DNA of 64,000 nt, from assembly GCF_000413935.1 (NCBI RefSeq), contig NZ_KE340383.1:280904-344903 (forward strand), given 5' to 3'. Of this stretch, positions 25,918 to 34,404 are shown one piece after another (the first letter of the stretch is position 1; each line of letters begins with the position of its first letter). The DNA comes from Acinetobacter colistiniresistens. Its GTDB lineage: Bacteria; Pseudomonadota; Gammaproteobacteria; Pseudomonadales; Moraxellaceae. The translations under genes were made by a program, and so were the position numbers. The notes beneath the pieces were generated by a model, which did no database searches, was not told where the DNA came from, and was given only the letters and a program-made list of their open reading frames with translations.

Positions 25918-25944
25918 AAAAGCGGCCTTAAAGCCGCTTTTTTA
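25917..25944. terminator. Bidirectional terminator between comM and the porin gene
   Basis: AAAAAAGCGGC, a short loop, then GCCGCTTTTTT: a GC-rich stem flanked by A and T runs, serving both converging genes. Confidence 0.85.
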
Positions 25945-25958
25945 TAGGTCAGCTAAAG

Positions 25959-26747
25959 TCAGAAGGCATAACCGAGTGCTAAAACCACTTTGTTCTTTTG
26001 TTTGGTTTCATCACGGGTGTAGCCTCCAAAAATATAATCCAGCCCCCATGTCGCGCCTGTATTGCCTAATGGGTGATATAAACCTAAGGTTGCATGGCGG
26101 AAGGCAAAATCCGTTTTGGTCACATCCCCTGCTTTGGCTTGGTAAGCCAGATATTCATCATCATCGCCATAATAATAAGCAGCAACTTGTACTTTACCGG
26201 TAAAGCCGCCAGCGAGTTTTGGTGTATAAGTCGCGAGGAAATAGGTATCACCTTTATTTCCGAAACTCACATTATTCAATAAAGTCTGTGCCGTTACGCT
26301 GAAGTCCTTATAACTCAGCCCCAAAATAGTTTCATAACCTGTCGACTCCCAACCGGGATAATAGTAATAAATCGTTCCGCCAATTTGATAACCCAGATCT
26401 TCGGTAATTTTGCCTTTATAACCTGCATAGAAATCATTTTCGAAGGATTTTTTCTCTTCCTTCACATCGGTTGGTGAGGTATTAAAATCAGCATAGGCAG
26501 CGGTTAAAGTCGAAAACCAATAGCCCAAATAAAACCCACTGTCATGCGTATAGTCCAGTCCCCCTTGAACCGCTGGCGTATCACTTTCTGGCGAGTTGGT
26601 CATGCCGCGTAAATTGTAACTTGAGACCACATTCACATTACCCGTAACGGCCCCTGGAAATGGGAGTTTATTCTCCTCCGCCCAGCTCAATGCTGAGGTT
26701 ACAGTCATCACACCAAATAACGTAGCCTTGCTTGCAAATTTCATCAT
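25959..26747 (-). CDS. TorF-family putative porin
   Basis: 262 aa with a signal peptide (MMKFASKATLFGVMTVTSALSWAEE; cleavage likely after SWA) and a repeated amphipathic beta-strand pattern through to the terminal aromatic residue (VVLALGYAF), the outer-membrane barrel signature. VNVVSSYNLRGMTNSPESDTP is typical of the TIGR02001/Gcw_chp family. GGGGGAGAT precedes the ATG. A sigma-54 promoter lies about 68 bp upstream. It is paralogous to the porin at 28012, sharing leader, signal start and N-terminal strand pattern. The transported solute is unknown. Confidence 0.85.
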   Translation of the reverse strand: MMKFASKATLFGVMTVTSALSWAEENKLPFPGAVTGNVNVVSSYNLRGMTNSPESDTPAVQGGLDYTHDSGFYLGYWFSTLTAAYADFNTSPTDVKEEKKSFENDFYAGYKGKITEDLGYQIGGTIYYYYPGWESTGYETILGLSYKDFSVTAQTLLNNVSFGNKGDTYFLATYTPKLAGGFTGKVQVAAYYYGDDDEYLAYQAKAGDVTKTDFAFRHATLGLYHPLGNTGATWGLDYIFGGYTRDETKQKNKVVLALGYAF

Positions 26748-26814
26748 ATTGATCTCCCCCTATATTTAGATACTCAATTGATTTTTAAGCTTTAAATTGC
26801 AGCAGAGTCTATTT

Positions 26815-26830
26815 AGCAATTGCTATGCCA
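26815..26830 (-). promoter_or_regulatory. Sigma-54 promoter of the first TorF-like porin
   Basis: On the minus strand the sequence is TGGCATAGCAATTGCT: the -24 element TGGCAT, a 5-bp spacer, then the -12 element TTGCT, one mismatch from the consensus TGGCAC-N5-TTGCA/T. It leaves a leader of roughly 55-60 bases. The rest of 26831-27123 shows no gene. Confidence 0.78.
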
Positions 26831-27123
26831 AACTCAAGAATAAAAATAATTCAAGATAAAACAAATAGTTATTAAAAATCCAAGCAATCAAAAGCACCTT
26901 CAGCTCAACTCAGTTTCAATCTTGCAATAGAACTGGGCGCGCCATACGCCCCATAGCGCATAAAAAGCACCGTTTTAGTCAGATGAAAAATCTTATCAAT
27001 ACAAATAATCACTTTAGGTTTGCATAAAAAATCAACAGAATAAGAAAAAATAATGTTTCATTATCGAGTGAGATTCATAGGTGAAGCCCTTTACAAACCA
27101 CTTAGCACCTCACAGATTGGTTG

Positions 27124-27894
27124 ATGCTTATGATCGATGAAACCGTCCTGCTGACTTTAGGATTCTTTGCCTTCTGTGGTGGTCTGATTGATGCCGCAGT
27201 AGGAGGTGGCGGTTTAATCCAAATTCCTGCGCTATTGCATGCCTTACCTCAGCACAGTATTACAACCGTGTTGGGCACAAATAAGCTGGCGGTTTGGGCC
27301 GGAACAGCATCTTCCATTTTTAGATATGTGAATAAAATTAAATTTGTCTGGAAGCTTCTGATTCCAACGATGCTTGCTGCATTTATATTTGCCTTTGTCG
27401 GTGCAATGACGACTGCTTATATTCCAAAACAATTGATGAGCTATGTTGTTTTCTGCTTACTGATCATGATGGCCATTTATACTTTTTTAAAAAAAGATTT
27501 AGGCGCACAAAGTACTTATGTGAAATGTGGTTACAAAGACATCGCGCTTGGCGTTGTTTTTGGAGGGTTGATTGGATTCTATGATGGTATTTTTGGGCCT
27601 GGGAGCGGGAGCTTCCTTCTTTTTCTCTTCGTTAAAGTTTTTGGATTTGATTTTCTCAACGCATCTGCCTCAGCCAAAGTTGTTAATCTCGGTACGTTTA
27701 GTTCAGCACTATTATTTTTTATACCAACAGGCCATGTGCTCTGGGAAATAGGCTTAATTATCGCATTATGTAATGTGATTGGCTCTTTGGTCGGCGTTTT
27801 TCTAGCACTGCGATATGGTAGTCAATTTATTAGATTATTTTTTCTAATTCTTTTAGTTTTTCTGATTATCAGGATGGGAGTTTCTCTATTTTGA
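27124..27894 (+). CDS. TauE/SafE (TSUP) family sulfite/organosulfur permease
   Basis: 256 aa with about eight membrane helices. The family's duplicated motif is present: FCGGLIDAAVGGGGLIQIPAL in the first half and GGLIGFYDGIFGPGSGSFLL in the second, followed by NASASAKVVNLG. Starts at 27121 (TTG), 27124 or 27130 are all possible, with no strong ribosome site. Known members export sulfite or sulfoacetate or move other small anions. It lies between the two TorF-type porins, but each has its own promoter. Confidence 0.88.
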   Translation: MLMIDETVLLTLGFFAFCGGLIDAAVGGGGLIQIPALLHALPQHSITTVLGTNKLAVWAGTASSIFRYVNKIKFVWKLLIPTMLAAFIFAFVGAMTTAYIPKQLMSYVVFCLLIMMAIYTFLKKDLGAQSTYVKCGYKDIALGVVFGGLIGFYDGIFGPGSGSFLLFLFVKVFGFDFLNASASAKVVNLGTFSSALLFFIPTGHVLWEIGLIIALCNVIGSLVGVFLALRYGSQFIRLFFLILLVFLIIRMGVSLF

Positions 27895-27963
27895 ATAGAT
27901 CATCAAGCGTAATCGAACCGGATATCTCTCCTCTTAAGAACAACTTAGATCGACATGAAAAAC

Positions 27964-27993
27964 AAAAAAAGCCAACAAAAATGCTGGCTTTTT
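27964..27993. terminator. Bidirectional terminator after the TSUP permease
   Basis: AAAAAAGCCA, a ten-base loop, then TGGCTTTTTT, lying between the convergent permease and second porin genes. Confidence 0.8.
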
Positions 27994-28011
27994 TATATTT
28001 CTTAACCGAAA

Positions 28012-28824
28012 TTAGAATGTTTTGGTCAAACTAAACAACACACCTGTATCATATGGTTTTTTCTGGGCATTGGTCATACCTGATTTACTAATATTGGTAC
28101 CCACGACATCAACCTCGGCTAAGATACCAAGAAAGTTATAATTTACACCTAATTTATAATCGACGTAATTATCATCCTTACCAGGTCCTCCGGCAACAAC
28201 ACTTAAAGAGTCTGCGTTCTTCAATTTATTGTAACCAACAGATGCAAGGCCTGTTAAGCCTGTGTCAGCGATTGGTGCCGAATATCCTAAATTAAAATAC
28301 CAAAAATCATCACTTCTACCCCAATAATCTGGTGAATAATTCACGCCTACACTCAGTGCATCACCAGCAAAAATAGTTTCAGGGAACGTTAATTTTCCAA
28401 ATATTTCAGTAAATGCCAAACCTTTTTTACCATTAAAACTATTTGTATAGTTTGACTTAGAACCAATATAACCATAATGGATGACACCAACGTCATATAC
28501 TGGCTTAACTTTATCTGTCAATGCAAAGCTATTGGTAAAACCTAATGTCGCATCAGTTTCAGTTGAGACACCTGAGATACCGAAGTCAACACTTGATCCC
28601 CAAAGGGCTAAATAAGCACCTGAGGTATGTGAAAATGTAAAACCACCTTGAATAGCAGGGTTATTTGAAGATTGCGTTACACCACGGAAACGATAGTCTG
28701 TTGTGGCAGATACATTGCCAGATGCTGTTACACCATAAAGTGAAGGCTTATCTTCCGCCATCGCTAACGATGAGGTCACAGCACAAACACTCAACGCGAT
28801 CGCTTTACATGCAAATTTCATCAT
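28012..28824 (-). CDS. TorF-family putative porin (paralogue)
   Basis: 270 aa from ATG 28824, chosen because GGGGGAGAT sits just upstream, exactly as in the first porin, and because the signal peptide starts there (MMKFACKAIALSVCAVTSSLAMAEDKP); the open frame continues further upstream but without a leader. VSATTDYRFRGVTQSSNNPAIQGG is the family hallmark; the C-terminus ends in an aromatic beta strand (VLFSLTKTF). It probably shares regulation with its paralogue through a matching sigma-54 promoter. Confidence 0.87.
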   Translation of the reverse strand: MMKFACKAIALSVCAVTSSLAMAEDKPSLYGVTASGNVSATTDYRFRGVTQSSNNPAIQGGFTFSHTSGAYLALWGSSVDFGISGVSTETDATLGFTNSFALTDKVKPVYDVGVIHYGYIGSKSNYTNSFNGKKGLAFTEIFGKLTFPETIFAGDALSVGVNYSPDYWGRSDDFWYFNLGYSAPIADTGLTGLASVGYNKLKNADSLSVVAGGPGKDDNYVDYKLGVNYNFLGILAEVDVVGTNISKSGMTNAQKKPYDTGVLFSLTKTF

Positions 28825-28888
28825 ATTGATCTCCCCCATGATGGATATTCGACTAAACTTATGTTTTAAATTGCATCGAAAAGTAATT

Positions 28889-28904
28889 AGCAATTGCTGT
28901 GCCA
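28889..28904 (-). promoter_or_regulatory. Sigma-54 promoter of the second TorF-like porin
   Basis: Minus strand TGGCACAGCAATTGCT: a full match to TGGCAC-N5-TTGCA/T, about 65 bp before the start codon. The spacer AGCAA is identical to that of the first porin promoter. Confidence 0.85.
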
Positions 28905-29551
28905 ACTCAGGAAAATCCGCGTTAAATCTCAATTTAGTCTGGCAAAATTGCTGATTTTTTGCTTTGCTTGCCTCAAAATCGGTCTTTCTTAAAAAATCAT
29001 ACTTTTTTTGAACCATTTAAAAGCATATAAAAAAATAGGGCGATTCTGCGCACAAAAACAATGCATCAGTCAAAGGTTCAAAACCCAAATAATGCTTAAA
29101 ACAACAGCACTGCACAGGGGAATTTAACGGTGTTCCATAAAAGTGCATCTACAAAAAGCTTAAACAGGTATGAACAAAGTAACCTTTAGATTGATCAGTC
29201 ACTGTCATTCGTCGGGATGTTATTTTTTGCAAATCCATCTGAATATTTTTTAAACAAAGAAAAAATAACTCATTCAATAAAAAGAAAAAATACAGCAATA
29301 AATCACATATTTTAAACAAAATAAATTAAAAAATAATCAGTCCATTTTATGTCCAAAATAAATTAATTTATTATTTAAAATCATAATATTAAATTTAATT
29401 TGATTATTTTTTAAACGAGAAACAAATCATAAAATTGTATAAGTATTTTATTTAATAATAATTAAATTATTTTAATAAAAATCTATCTTTTTTATGCATA
29501 ACTTATACAATTGGTCAAAATTTCGGTCTTATCCCAAATTTATTTTATTTA
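28905..29551. other. AT-rich intergenic region upstream of the OprD-like gene
   Basis: About 650 bases, very AT-rich between 29240 and 29500. No ORF, tRNA or repeat array is convincing. It must hold the activator site for the sigma-54 promoter to its left and the promoter of the OprD-type gene to its right, but I could not resolve either. Confidence 0.5.
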
Positions 29552-29563
29552 ATGAGGCGAGCT

Positions 29564-30838
29564 ATGCCAAAGGCAAAGAAACTTACTTTAGCGGTTTTGA
29601 TTAATGCCGCGTTAATTACCTCAACATATGCAAGCGAACAAAGCGAAGCAAAAGGACTTGTTGAAGATGCCAAAGGGGATATTTTATTCCGTACTGGTTA
29701 TTTAAATCGCGACAAAAAGAATGGTGTCAAAGACACGAGTTCATACGCTCAAACAGCAATGGTCAAACTAGAAACAGGCTTTACCCAAGGTCTAGTTGGC
29801 TTTGGTGCGGGTGTGATCGGCGATGGCTCTTTTAAACTGGGCTCAAACAACAATTCTGGTAACGGTATGATCCCGAAACATCCAGATGGTTCAGCCTATG
29901 ATCACTGGGCACGTGGTGGCGGTTTTGTTAAAGCACGTATCTCAAATACAACCGTGACCTACGGTACACAAGTGTTAGACCTTCCTGTTCTAGCAAGTAA
30001 TACCACCCGTTTGGTTCCTGAATACTTTGAAGGTGTTTTGGCAACCAGCCGTGAAATTGATGGCTTAGAGTTAACTGCAGGTAAATTCACCAAAGACCAG
30101 TACTCTGATCAAATCAATCGCGATGGCCGACATCTTGATAGTGCTGTGGTTTGGGGCGCAAAATACAAGTTCGATGACAATTTAAGTACGTCTTATTTTG
30201 GCATGGATAGCAAAGACAAACTAAAACGTCATTATGTCAATGCCAACTACAAACAACCTTTAGATAAAGACAGCGCGCTTACTTATGACTTAAGTGCCTA
30301 CCATACCAAGTGGGATAAAGAAGCAAGCACGTATTCAAGTACGACTGATGACTTATCAAATCGCAAAAATACCATTTGGGCACTGTCTACCACGTATAAC
30401 ACTGGACCTCACAGCGTCATGTTGGCTTACCAACAAAACAATGGTAATACCGGTTATGACTATGGTGAGAATGCGGATGGTGCACAAAGTATCTATTTAC
30501 CAAACTCTTATCTGTCTGATTTCATTGGTAACAGTGAAAAGTCTGCACAATTGCAATATAACATCGACTTCGGTGGCTATGGTGTTCCAGGTTTAAGCTG
30601 GACCACAGCTTATGTTTATGGTTGGGATATCAAAGTTAAGAATTTGACTGATAATGCACATGAACGCGAATTCTTTAACCAAGTGAAATATACCGTTCAA
30701 TCTGGTTTTGCTAAAGATGCAAGTTTGCGTTTACGTCATTCATACTATCGTGCGAGTGATGACTACCAAACAAATGCCTACATTGGTGATACCAACGAAT
30801 GGCGTATCTGGCTTGATATTCCTGTGAAATTATTCTAA
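29564..30838 (+). CDS. OprD-family outer membrane porin
   Basis: 424 aa from ATG 29564, chosen because GAGG lies 6-8 bp before it; an in-frame ATG at 29552 overlaps that ribosome site. Signal peptide KKLTLAVLINAALITSTYA, then FLRTGYLNRDKK-like and GFGAGVIGDGSFKLG segments and the DHWARGGGFVKARISNTTVTYG block that marks OprD/OpdK porins, with a terminal DIPVKLF beta strand. Known relatives take up basic amino acids or small aromatic and organic acids. The substrate is not deducible here. Confidence 0.85.
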   Translation: MPKAKKLTLAVLINAALITSTYASEQSEAKGLVEDAKGDILFRTGYLNRDKKNGVKDTSSYAQTAMVKLETGFTQGLVGFGAGVIGDGSFKLGSNNNSGNGMIPKHPDGSAYDHWARGGGFVKARISNTTVTYGTQVLDLPVLASNTTRLVPEYFEGVLATSREIDGLELTAGKFTKDQYSDQINRDGRHLDSAVVWGAKYKFDDNLSTSYFGMDSKDKLKRHYVNANYKQPLDKDSALTYDLSAYHTKWDKEASTYSSTTDDLSNRKNTIWALSTTYNTGPHSVMLAYQQNNGNTGYDYGENADGAQSIYLPNSYLSDFIGNSEKSAQLQYNIDFGGYGVPGLSWTTAYVYGWDIKVKNLTDNAHEREFFNQVKYTVQSGFAKDASLRLRHSYYRASDDYQTNAYIGDTNEWRIWLDIPVKLF

Positions 30839-30856
30839 TTCACGGTTCATCAAGTT

Positions 30857-30892
30857 AAAAAAAACCTCCATTCAAATGAATGGAGGTTTTTT
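30857..30892. terminator. Terminator between the OprD-like gene and ppa
   Basis: AAAAAACCTCCATTC, loop, GAATGGAGGTTTTTT: a strong stem with flanking A and T runs, usable from both directions. Confidence 0.88.
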
Positions 30893-30937
30893 ATGATCAG
30901 CAACTAAACGAATAGGGACTGATCACGCTGACCCAAA

Positions 30938-31465
30938 TTACTTTTTAGCCGCTTCGATCGCTTTAAGGACTTCTGCTTTCGCAACATCAGCACCTTCCCA
31001 GCCACTGATTTTTACCCACTTACCAGGCTCTAAATCTTTATAGTGAGCAAAGAAATGCTCAACTTGGCTGATCAATAATGGTGGAAGATCCGTATATTCT
31101 TGAACGTCTTTATAAAGTGGAGATAATTTTTCGTGTGGAACAGCGATCAATTTCGCATCAATACCACCGTCATCTTCCATTTTCAATTTACCCACTGGGC
31201 GGCAACGAATCACAGAACCCGCAGCAACAGGATGTGGGGTTACAACAAGTACGTCTAATGGGTCACCATCTTCTGACAATGTATTTGGCACATAACCGTA
31301 GTTTGCTGGGTAGAACATTGCTGTACCCATGAAACGGTCTACAAATAACGCATCTGAATCTTTATCGATTTCATATTTGATTGGCGCTGCATTTGCAGGA
31401 ATTTCAATGATGACATAGATGTCGTTTGGTGCGTCTTTACCCGCAGGAATATTGCTATAGCTCAT
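30938..31465 (-). CDS. ppa: Inorganic pyrophosphatase (family I)
   Basis: 175 aa, the normal length. The family signature with its Mg-binding aspartates is present in LSEDGDPLDVLVV (DGDPLDVLV), preceded by RFMGTAMFYPANYGYVPNT and the EIPANAAPIKYEID start. It hydrolyses the pyrophosphate released by biosynthetic reactions; cytosolic and essential in most bacteria. Monocistronic between two terminators or opposing genes. Confidence 0.95.
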   Translation of the reverse strand: MSYSNIPAGKDAPNDIYVIIEIPANAAPIKYEIDKDSDALFVDRFMGTAMFYPANYGYVPNTLSEDGDPLDVLVVTPHPVAAGSVIRCRPVGKLKMEDDGGIDAKLIAVPHEKLSPLYKDVQEYTDLPPLLISQVEHFFAHYKDLEPGKWVKISGWEGADVAKAEVLKAIEAAKK

Positions 31466-31580
31466 ATCAACACTCGTTTATATTGTGAAGTCAGATGTAA
31501 ATCGGACAGATTATAACGTGAATACAATGAAAATGATGCTAGATATACACCGAGCTGGCGAATTTTATAGCCAGCCACGA

Positions 31581-31994
31581 TTAAGTCATTTTGATTGTGA
31601 TCACGAACAGTAAAATTGGACAAAGAAGAGAGAAAAACCAGATGATGGAGCGTAAGGTTGCAAGATTGGCTAAATAACAAATGCCATAAATCACGCGAAA
31701 GACGATATAGGCCCAGCCTAAGGTAAAAATGAATCGCTCTGGCACAACCATATACTCAGCCATTAAAATGGCAGCAATAAATAAAGGCAGGCTTTCAAAG
31801 CTATTTTGCTGCACCGCATTCGCCCGTGCAGATAATCCCGTTGTTTTAGCTAAAAATTCACGCGGGTTTTGATTATCTTTTGCCTGAAAACCACCTTTTG
31901 ATTTCGCAATCAAGGTAAACACATACGGCAACAAACATGCGACTATAATCATCAATATAATGCCGCTAATACCTTGCATGCTGAGATCCATCAT
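31581..31994 (-). CDS. MAPEG-family membrane protein
   Basis: 137 aa with four hydrophobic helices and the MAPEG pattern NPREFLAKTTGLSARANAVQQNSFESLPLFIAAILMA (the ARANAVQQNSFE core). Eukaryotic MAPEG proteins are glutathione-dependent membrane enzymes; the bacterial forms are mostly uncharacterised. It lies 115 bp upstream of ppa on the same strand. Confidence 0.88.
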   Translation of the reverse strand: MMDLSMQGISGIILMIIVACLLPYVFTLIAKSKGGFQAKDNQNPREFLAKTTGLSARANAVQQNSFESLPLFIAAILMAEYMVVPERFIFTLGWAYIVFRVIYGICYLANLATLRSIIWFFSLLCPILLFVITIKMT

Positions 31995-32129
31995 TTGAAG
32001 TTCTTCTGATCATGCTATCATAATCTATAATTTATTGAACTTTCATTTGTGCTTGTTCAACAAGCGTTTCTTTTACACAGGATGTTTGTGTAAAAGTTGT
32101 GTTTTTTCATACAGTTTTAAGGTCAAGCT

Positions 32130-32522
32130 ATGCCACAACCCGATCAAAAAGAAATGTTTGATGTGCTCGCACAACAACGACAACATCAGCTTTTAGTTGA
32201 TCGTGTCTTGAAAGTCGTGCTTCCAATCATGGCATTTCTGCTCAGTGTGATTTGTGCCAATCTCAATTGGCAGTCAACTTTGGGGACCTTTGTGATCCTA
32301 AGCATTGCCTTTTATGCGGTTGGTATTTATCGCTTAACACTTTGGCATTGGCTCGCAGTCATTGTGCTGTATGCAGTTGCTGATAATTATTTTAGTTTTA
32401 ATGGTATTGATACGACCCGATTACGTTTTCAATTGGCCACCATGGTGGTATTTGTCGGGATTGTCGGGATCGGACGTCCTTATATCGATCGCTGGCTCAT
32501 GAAGTCAAATGCTACTAAATAA
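32130..32522 (+). CDS. Small conserved membrane protein of unknown function
   Basis: 130 aa with four hydrophobic segments (about 27-45, 51-66, 70-84 and 104-117) separated by short polar loops; a charged N-terminus precedes them. I recognise no family motif. It stands alone between opposing genes, with its own terminator downstream, so it appears to be a genuine single-gene unit. Confidence 0.75.
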   Translation: MPQPDQKEMFDVLAQQRQHQLLVDRVLKVVLPIMAFLLSVICANLNWQSTLGTFVILSIAFYAVGIYRLTLWHWLAVIVLYAVADNYFSFNGIDTTRLRFQLATMVVFVGIVGIGRPYIDRWLMKSNATK

Positions 32523-32530
32523 ATCCAAAT

Positions 32531-32559
32531 AAAAAACGCCGCGATTGCGGCGTTTTTTA
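32531..32559. terminator. Bidirectional terminator
   Basis: AAAAAACGCCGC, short loop, GCGGCGTTTTTT between the small membrane protein gene and fadD. Confidence 0.88.
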
Positions 32560-32568
32560 GCGATGTGC

Positions 32569-34248
32569 TTAAGCTGGTTTACGTAAATCTTTACGTAAGA
32601 TTTTACCGACGTTTGATTTCGGTAACTCTTCCATAAACTCAACATAACGTGGGCACTTATAACCCGTTAAGTTTTGTTTTGCATAAGCAATGATTTCTTC
32701 AGTCGTTAATGATGGATCTTTCTTCACAATGAAGAGTTTCGGCACTTCACCTGATTTTTCATCAGGCACGCCAATCGCAGCCACTTCCAATACTTTCGGA
32801 TGTTTAGCAATGACTTCTTCAATTTCACTTGGATAAACGTTAAAACCAGACACCAAGATCATGTCTTTCTTACGGTCAACAATCTTCACATAACCGCGCG
32901 AATCCATCACCCCGATATCACCCGTACGGAAGAAGTTATCAGCGGTCATCACTTTCGCGGTTTCGTCTGGACGGTTCCAATAGCCTTTCATGACTTGTGG
33001 ACCACGAATCGAAATTTCACCTTGTTCACCGAGTGCAACTTCGTTACCGTCGTCATCTAAAATCGCCACTTCAGTCAATGGCAATGGAATACCGATCGTG
33101 CCACTAAATTCAGTGCTTGCAGGTGGGTTTGCCGTTGCAACAGGAGACGTTTCAGACAAGCCATAACCTTCGATAATGGTTGTGCCTGTGATCTTTTTCC
33201 AAGCTGCTGCAGTTGATGGCAATACCGCCATACCACCGCCCATCGCCATCTTCAGATTGCTATGATCAAGCTGTTTGAATTCTTCGTTATTCACCAAAGC
33301 ATTGAATAAAGTATTTACTGCTGGGAAGAATGAAGGTTGATATTTACGTAATTCACCAACCACTGCTGGTAGATCACGTGGATTTGGAATCAAGATATTG
33401 GCTTGACCTTTGTACATACCGTAAAGCGCGCATACCATAAATGCAAAGATATGATAGAGCGGCAATGCACAAACGATACGGTCACCCTTCGCGCTATCAG
33501 AGCTACCAAACTTACTTGAGAAGATCGCTTCACACTGAAGCAAGTTCGCCACAAGGTTACGATGAGTCAATTCAGCCCCTTTCGACACACCTGTGGTACC
33601 ACCTGTGTATTGCAGTACCGCTGTATCGCTTAAAGTGAGGCTTGGACGTTTGTAGTTACTTGGATTGGCTTTATTTAATGCGGCATTGAATTTGGTATGG
33701 CCTGGAATGTTCCATGCCGGAATCTGTTTACGTACTTTACGTAACACAAAGTTGACCAATGTGCCTTTCAATGCGCCCAGCATATCACCCACTGAAGCCA
33801 CCACGACATGCTTCACAGGAGTCTTACCAAGAATGCTTTGATACACACTGGCAAAGTTTTCAATAATGACCAAAGCTTCTGCACCCGAGTCATTCAATTG
33901 ATGCTCAAGCTCACGCGCTGTATACAATGGGTTCACGTTAACAAGGACTAAACCTGCACGGAATACCCCTAAGGCAACCACTGGATATTGAAAAACGTTC
34001 GGCATCATCACCGCAACGCGAGCGCCTTTGGCTAAACCCAGCGTTTGTAAATAGGTTGCAAATTTACGACTAGCGACTTCTAATTCATTAAACGTTAAAA
34101 CTTTATCCATAAAGATAAAGGCATCACGTGAACCAAATTTTTGGAAATTGCGTTCAAAAATATCAACAAGTGAGGTGTTTTCAGCAGGCAGTTCAACTGT
34201 TTCTGGAATTCCTGTCTTTTGGTATTCAGCAAACCAAATCTTTTCCAT
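32569..34248 (-). CDS. fadD: Long-chain fatty acid-CoA ligase
   Basis: 559 aa, matching FadD length. AMP-binding enzyme: LQYTGGTTGVSKGAELTHRN (P-loop), EGYGLSETSPV, and DNFFRTGDIGVMDSRGYVKIVDRKKDMILVSGFNVYPSEIEE (the FACS region), ending with the catalytic lysine in SNVGKILRKDLR. It activates fatty acids to acyl-CoA for beta-oxidation at the inner membrane. Monocistronic. Confidence 0.93.
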   Translation of the reverse strand: MEKIWFAEYQKTGIPETVELPAENTSLVDIFERNFQKFGSRDAFIFMDKVLTFNELEVASRKFATYLQTLGLAKGARVAVMMPNVFQYPVVALGVFRAGLVLVNVNPLYTARELEHQLNDSGAEALVIIENFASVYQSILGKTPVKHVVVASVGDMLGALKGTLVNFVLRKVRKQIPAWNIPGHTKFNAALNKANPSNYKRPSLTLSDTAVLQYTGGTTGVSKGAELTHRNLVANLLQCEAIFSSKFGSSDSAKGDRIVCALPLYHIFAFMVCALYGMYKGQANILIPNPRDLPAVVGELRKYQPSFFPAVNTLFNALVNNEEFKQLDHSNLKMAMGGGMAVLPSTAAAWKKITGTTIIEGYGLSETSPVATANPPASTEFSGTIGIPLPLTEVAILDDDGNEVALGEQGEISIRGPQVMKGYWNRPDETAKVMTADNFFRTGDIGVMDSRGYVKIVDRKKDMILVSGFNVYPSEIEEVIAKHPKVLEVAAIGVPDEKSGEVPKLFIVKKDPSLTTEEIIAYAKQNLTGYKCPRYVEFMEELPKSNVGKILRKDLRKPA

Positions 34249-34404
34249 AATGCCATTATCTCCGAGTGGTAATCCTTAAAAATGTAACAACGTTACGTCC
34301 ATGACAAAACATTTTTTTTAACTTTTTGAATTGCCCTGTCAACCTATCCAAACAATATGAATACATTGTCATATATAACGTATTTGTATCACAGAATACT
34401 AGCC

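Noticed and set aside
26880..26980. Two AAAAGCACC half-sites upstream of the first porin as an NtrC enhancer
   Set aside because: They are direct, widely spaced single halves and not the inverted GCAC...GTGC pair; evidence too weak to annotate.
28825..29016. 64-residue N-terminal extension of the second TorF-like porin
   Set aside because: A signal peptide and a strong ribosome site mark ATG 28824 as the start, and the sigma-54 promoter lies inside the putative extension.
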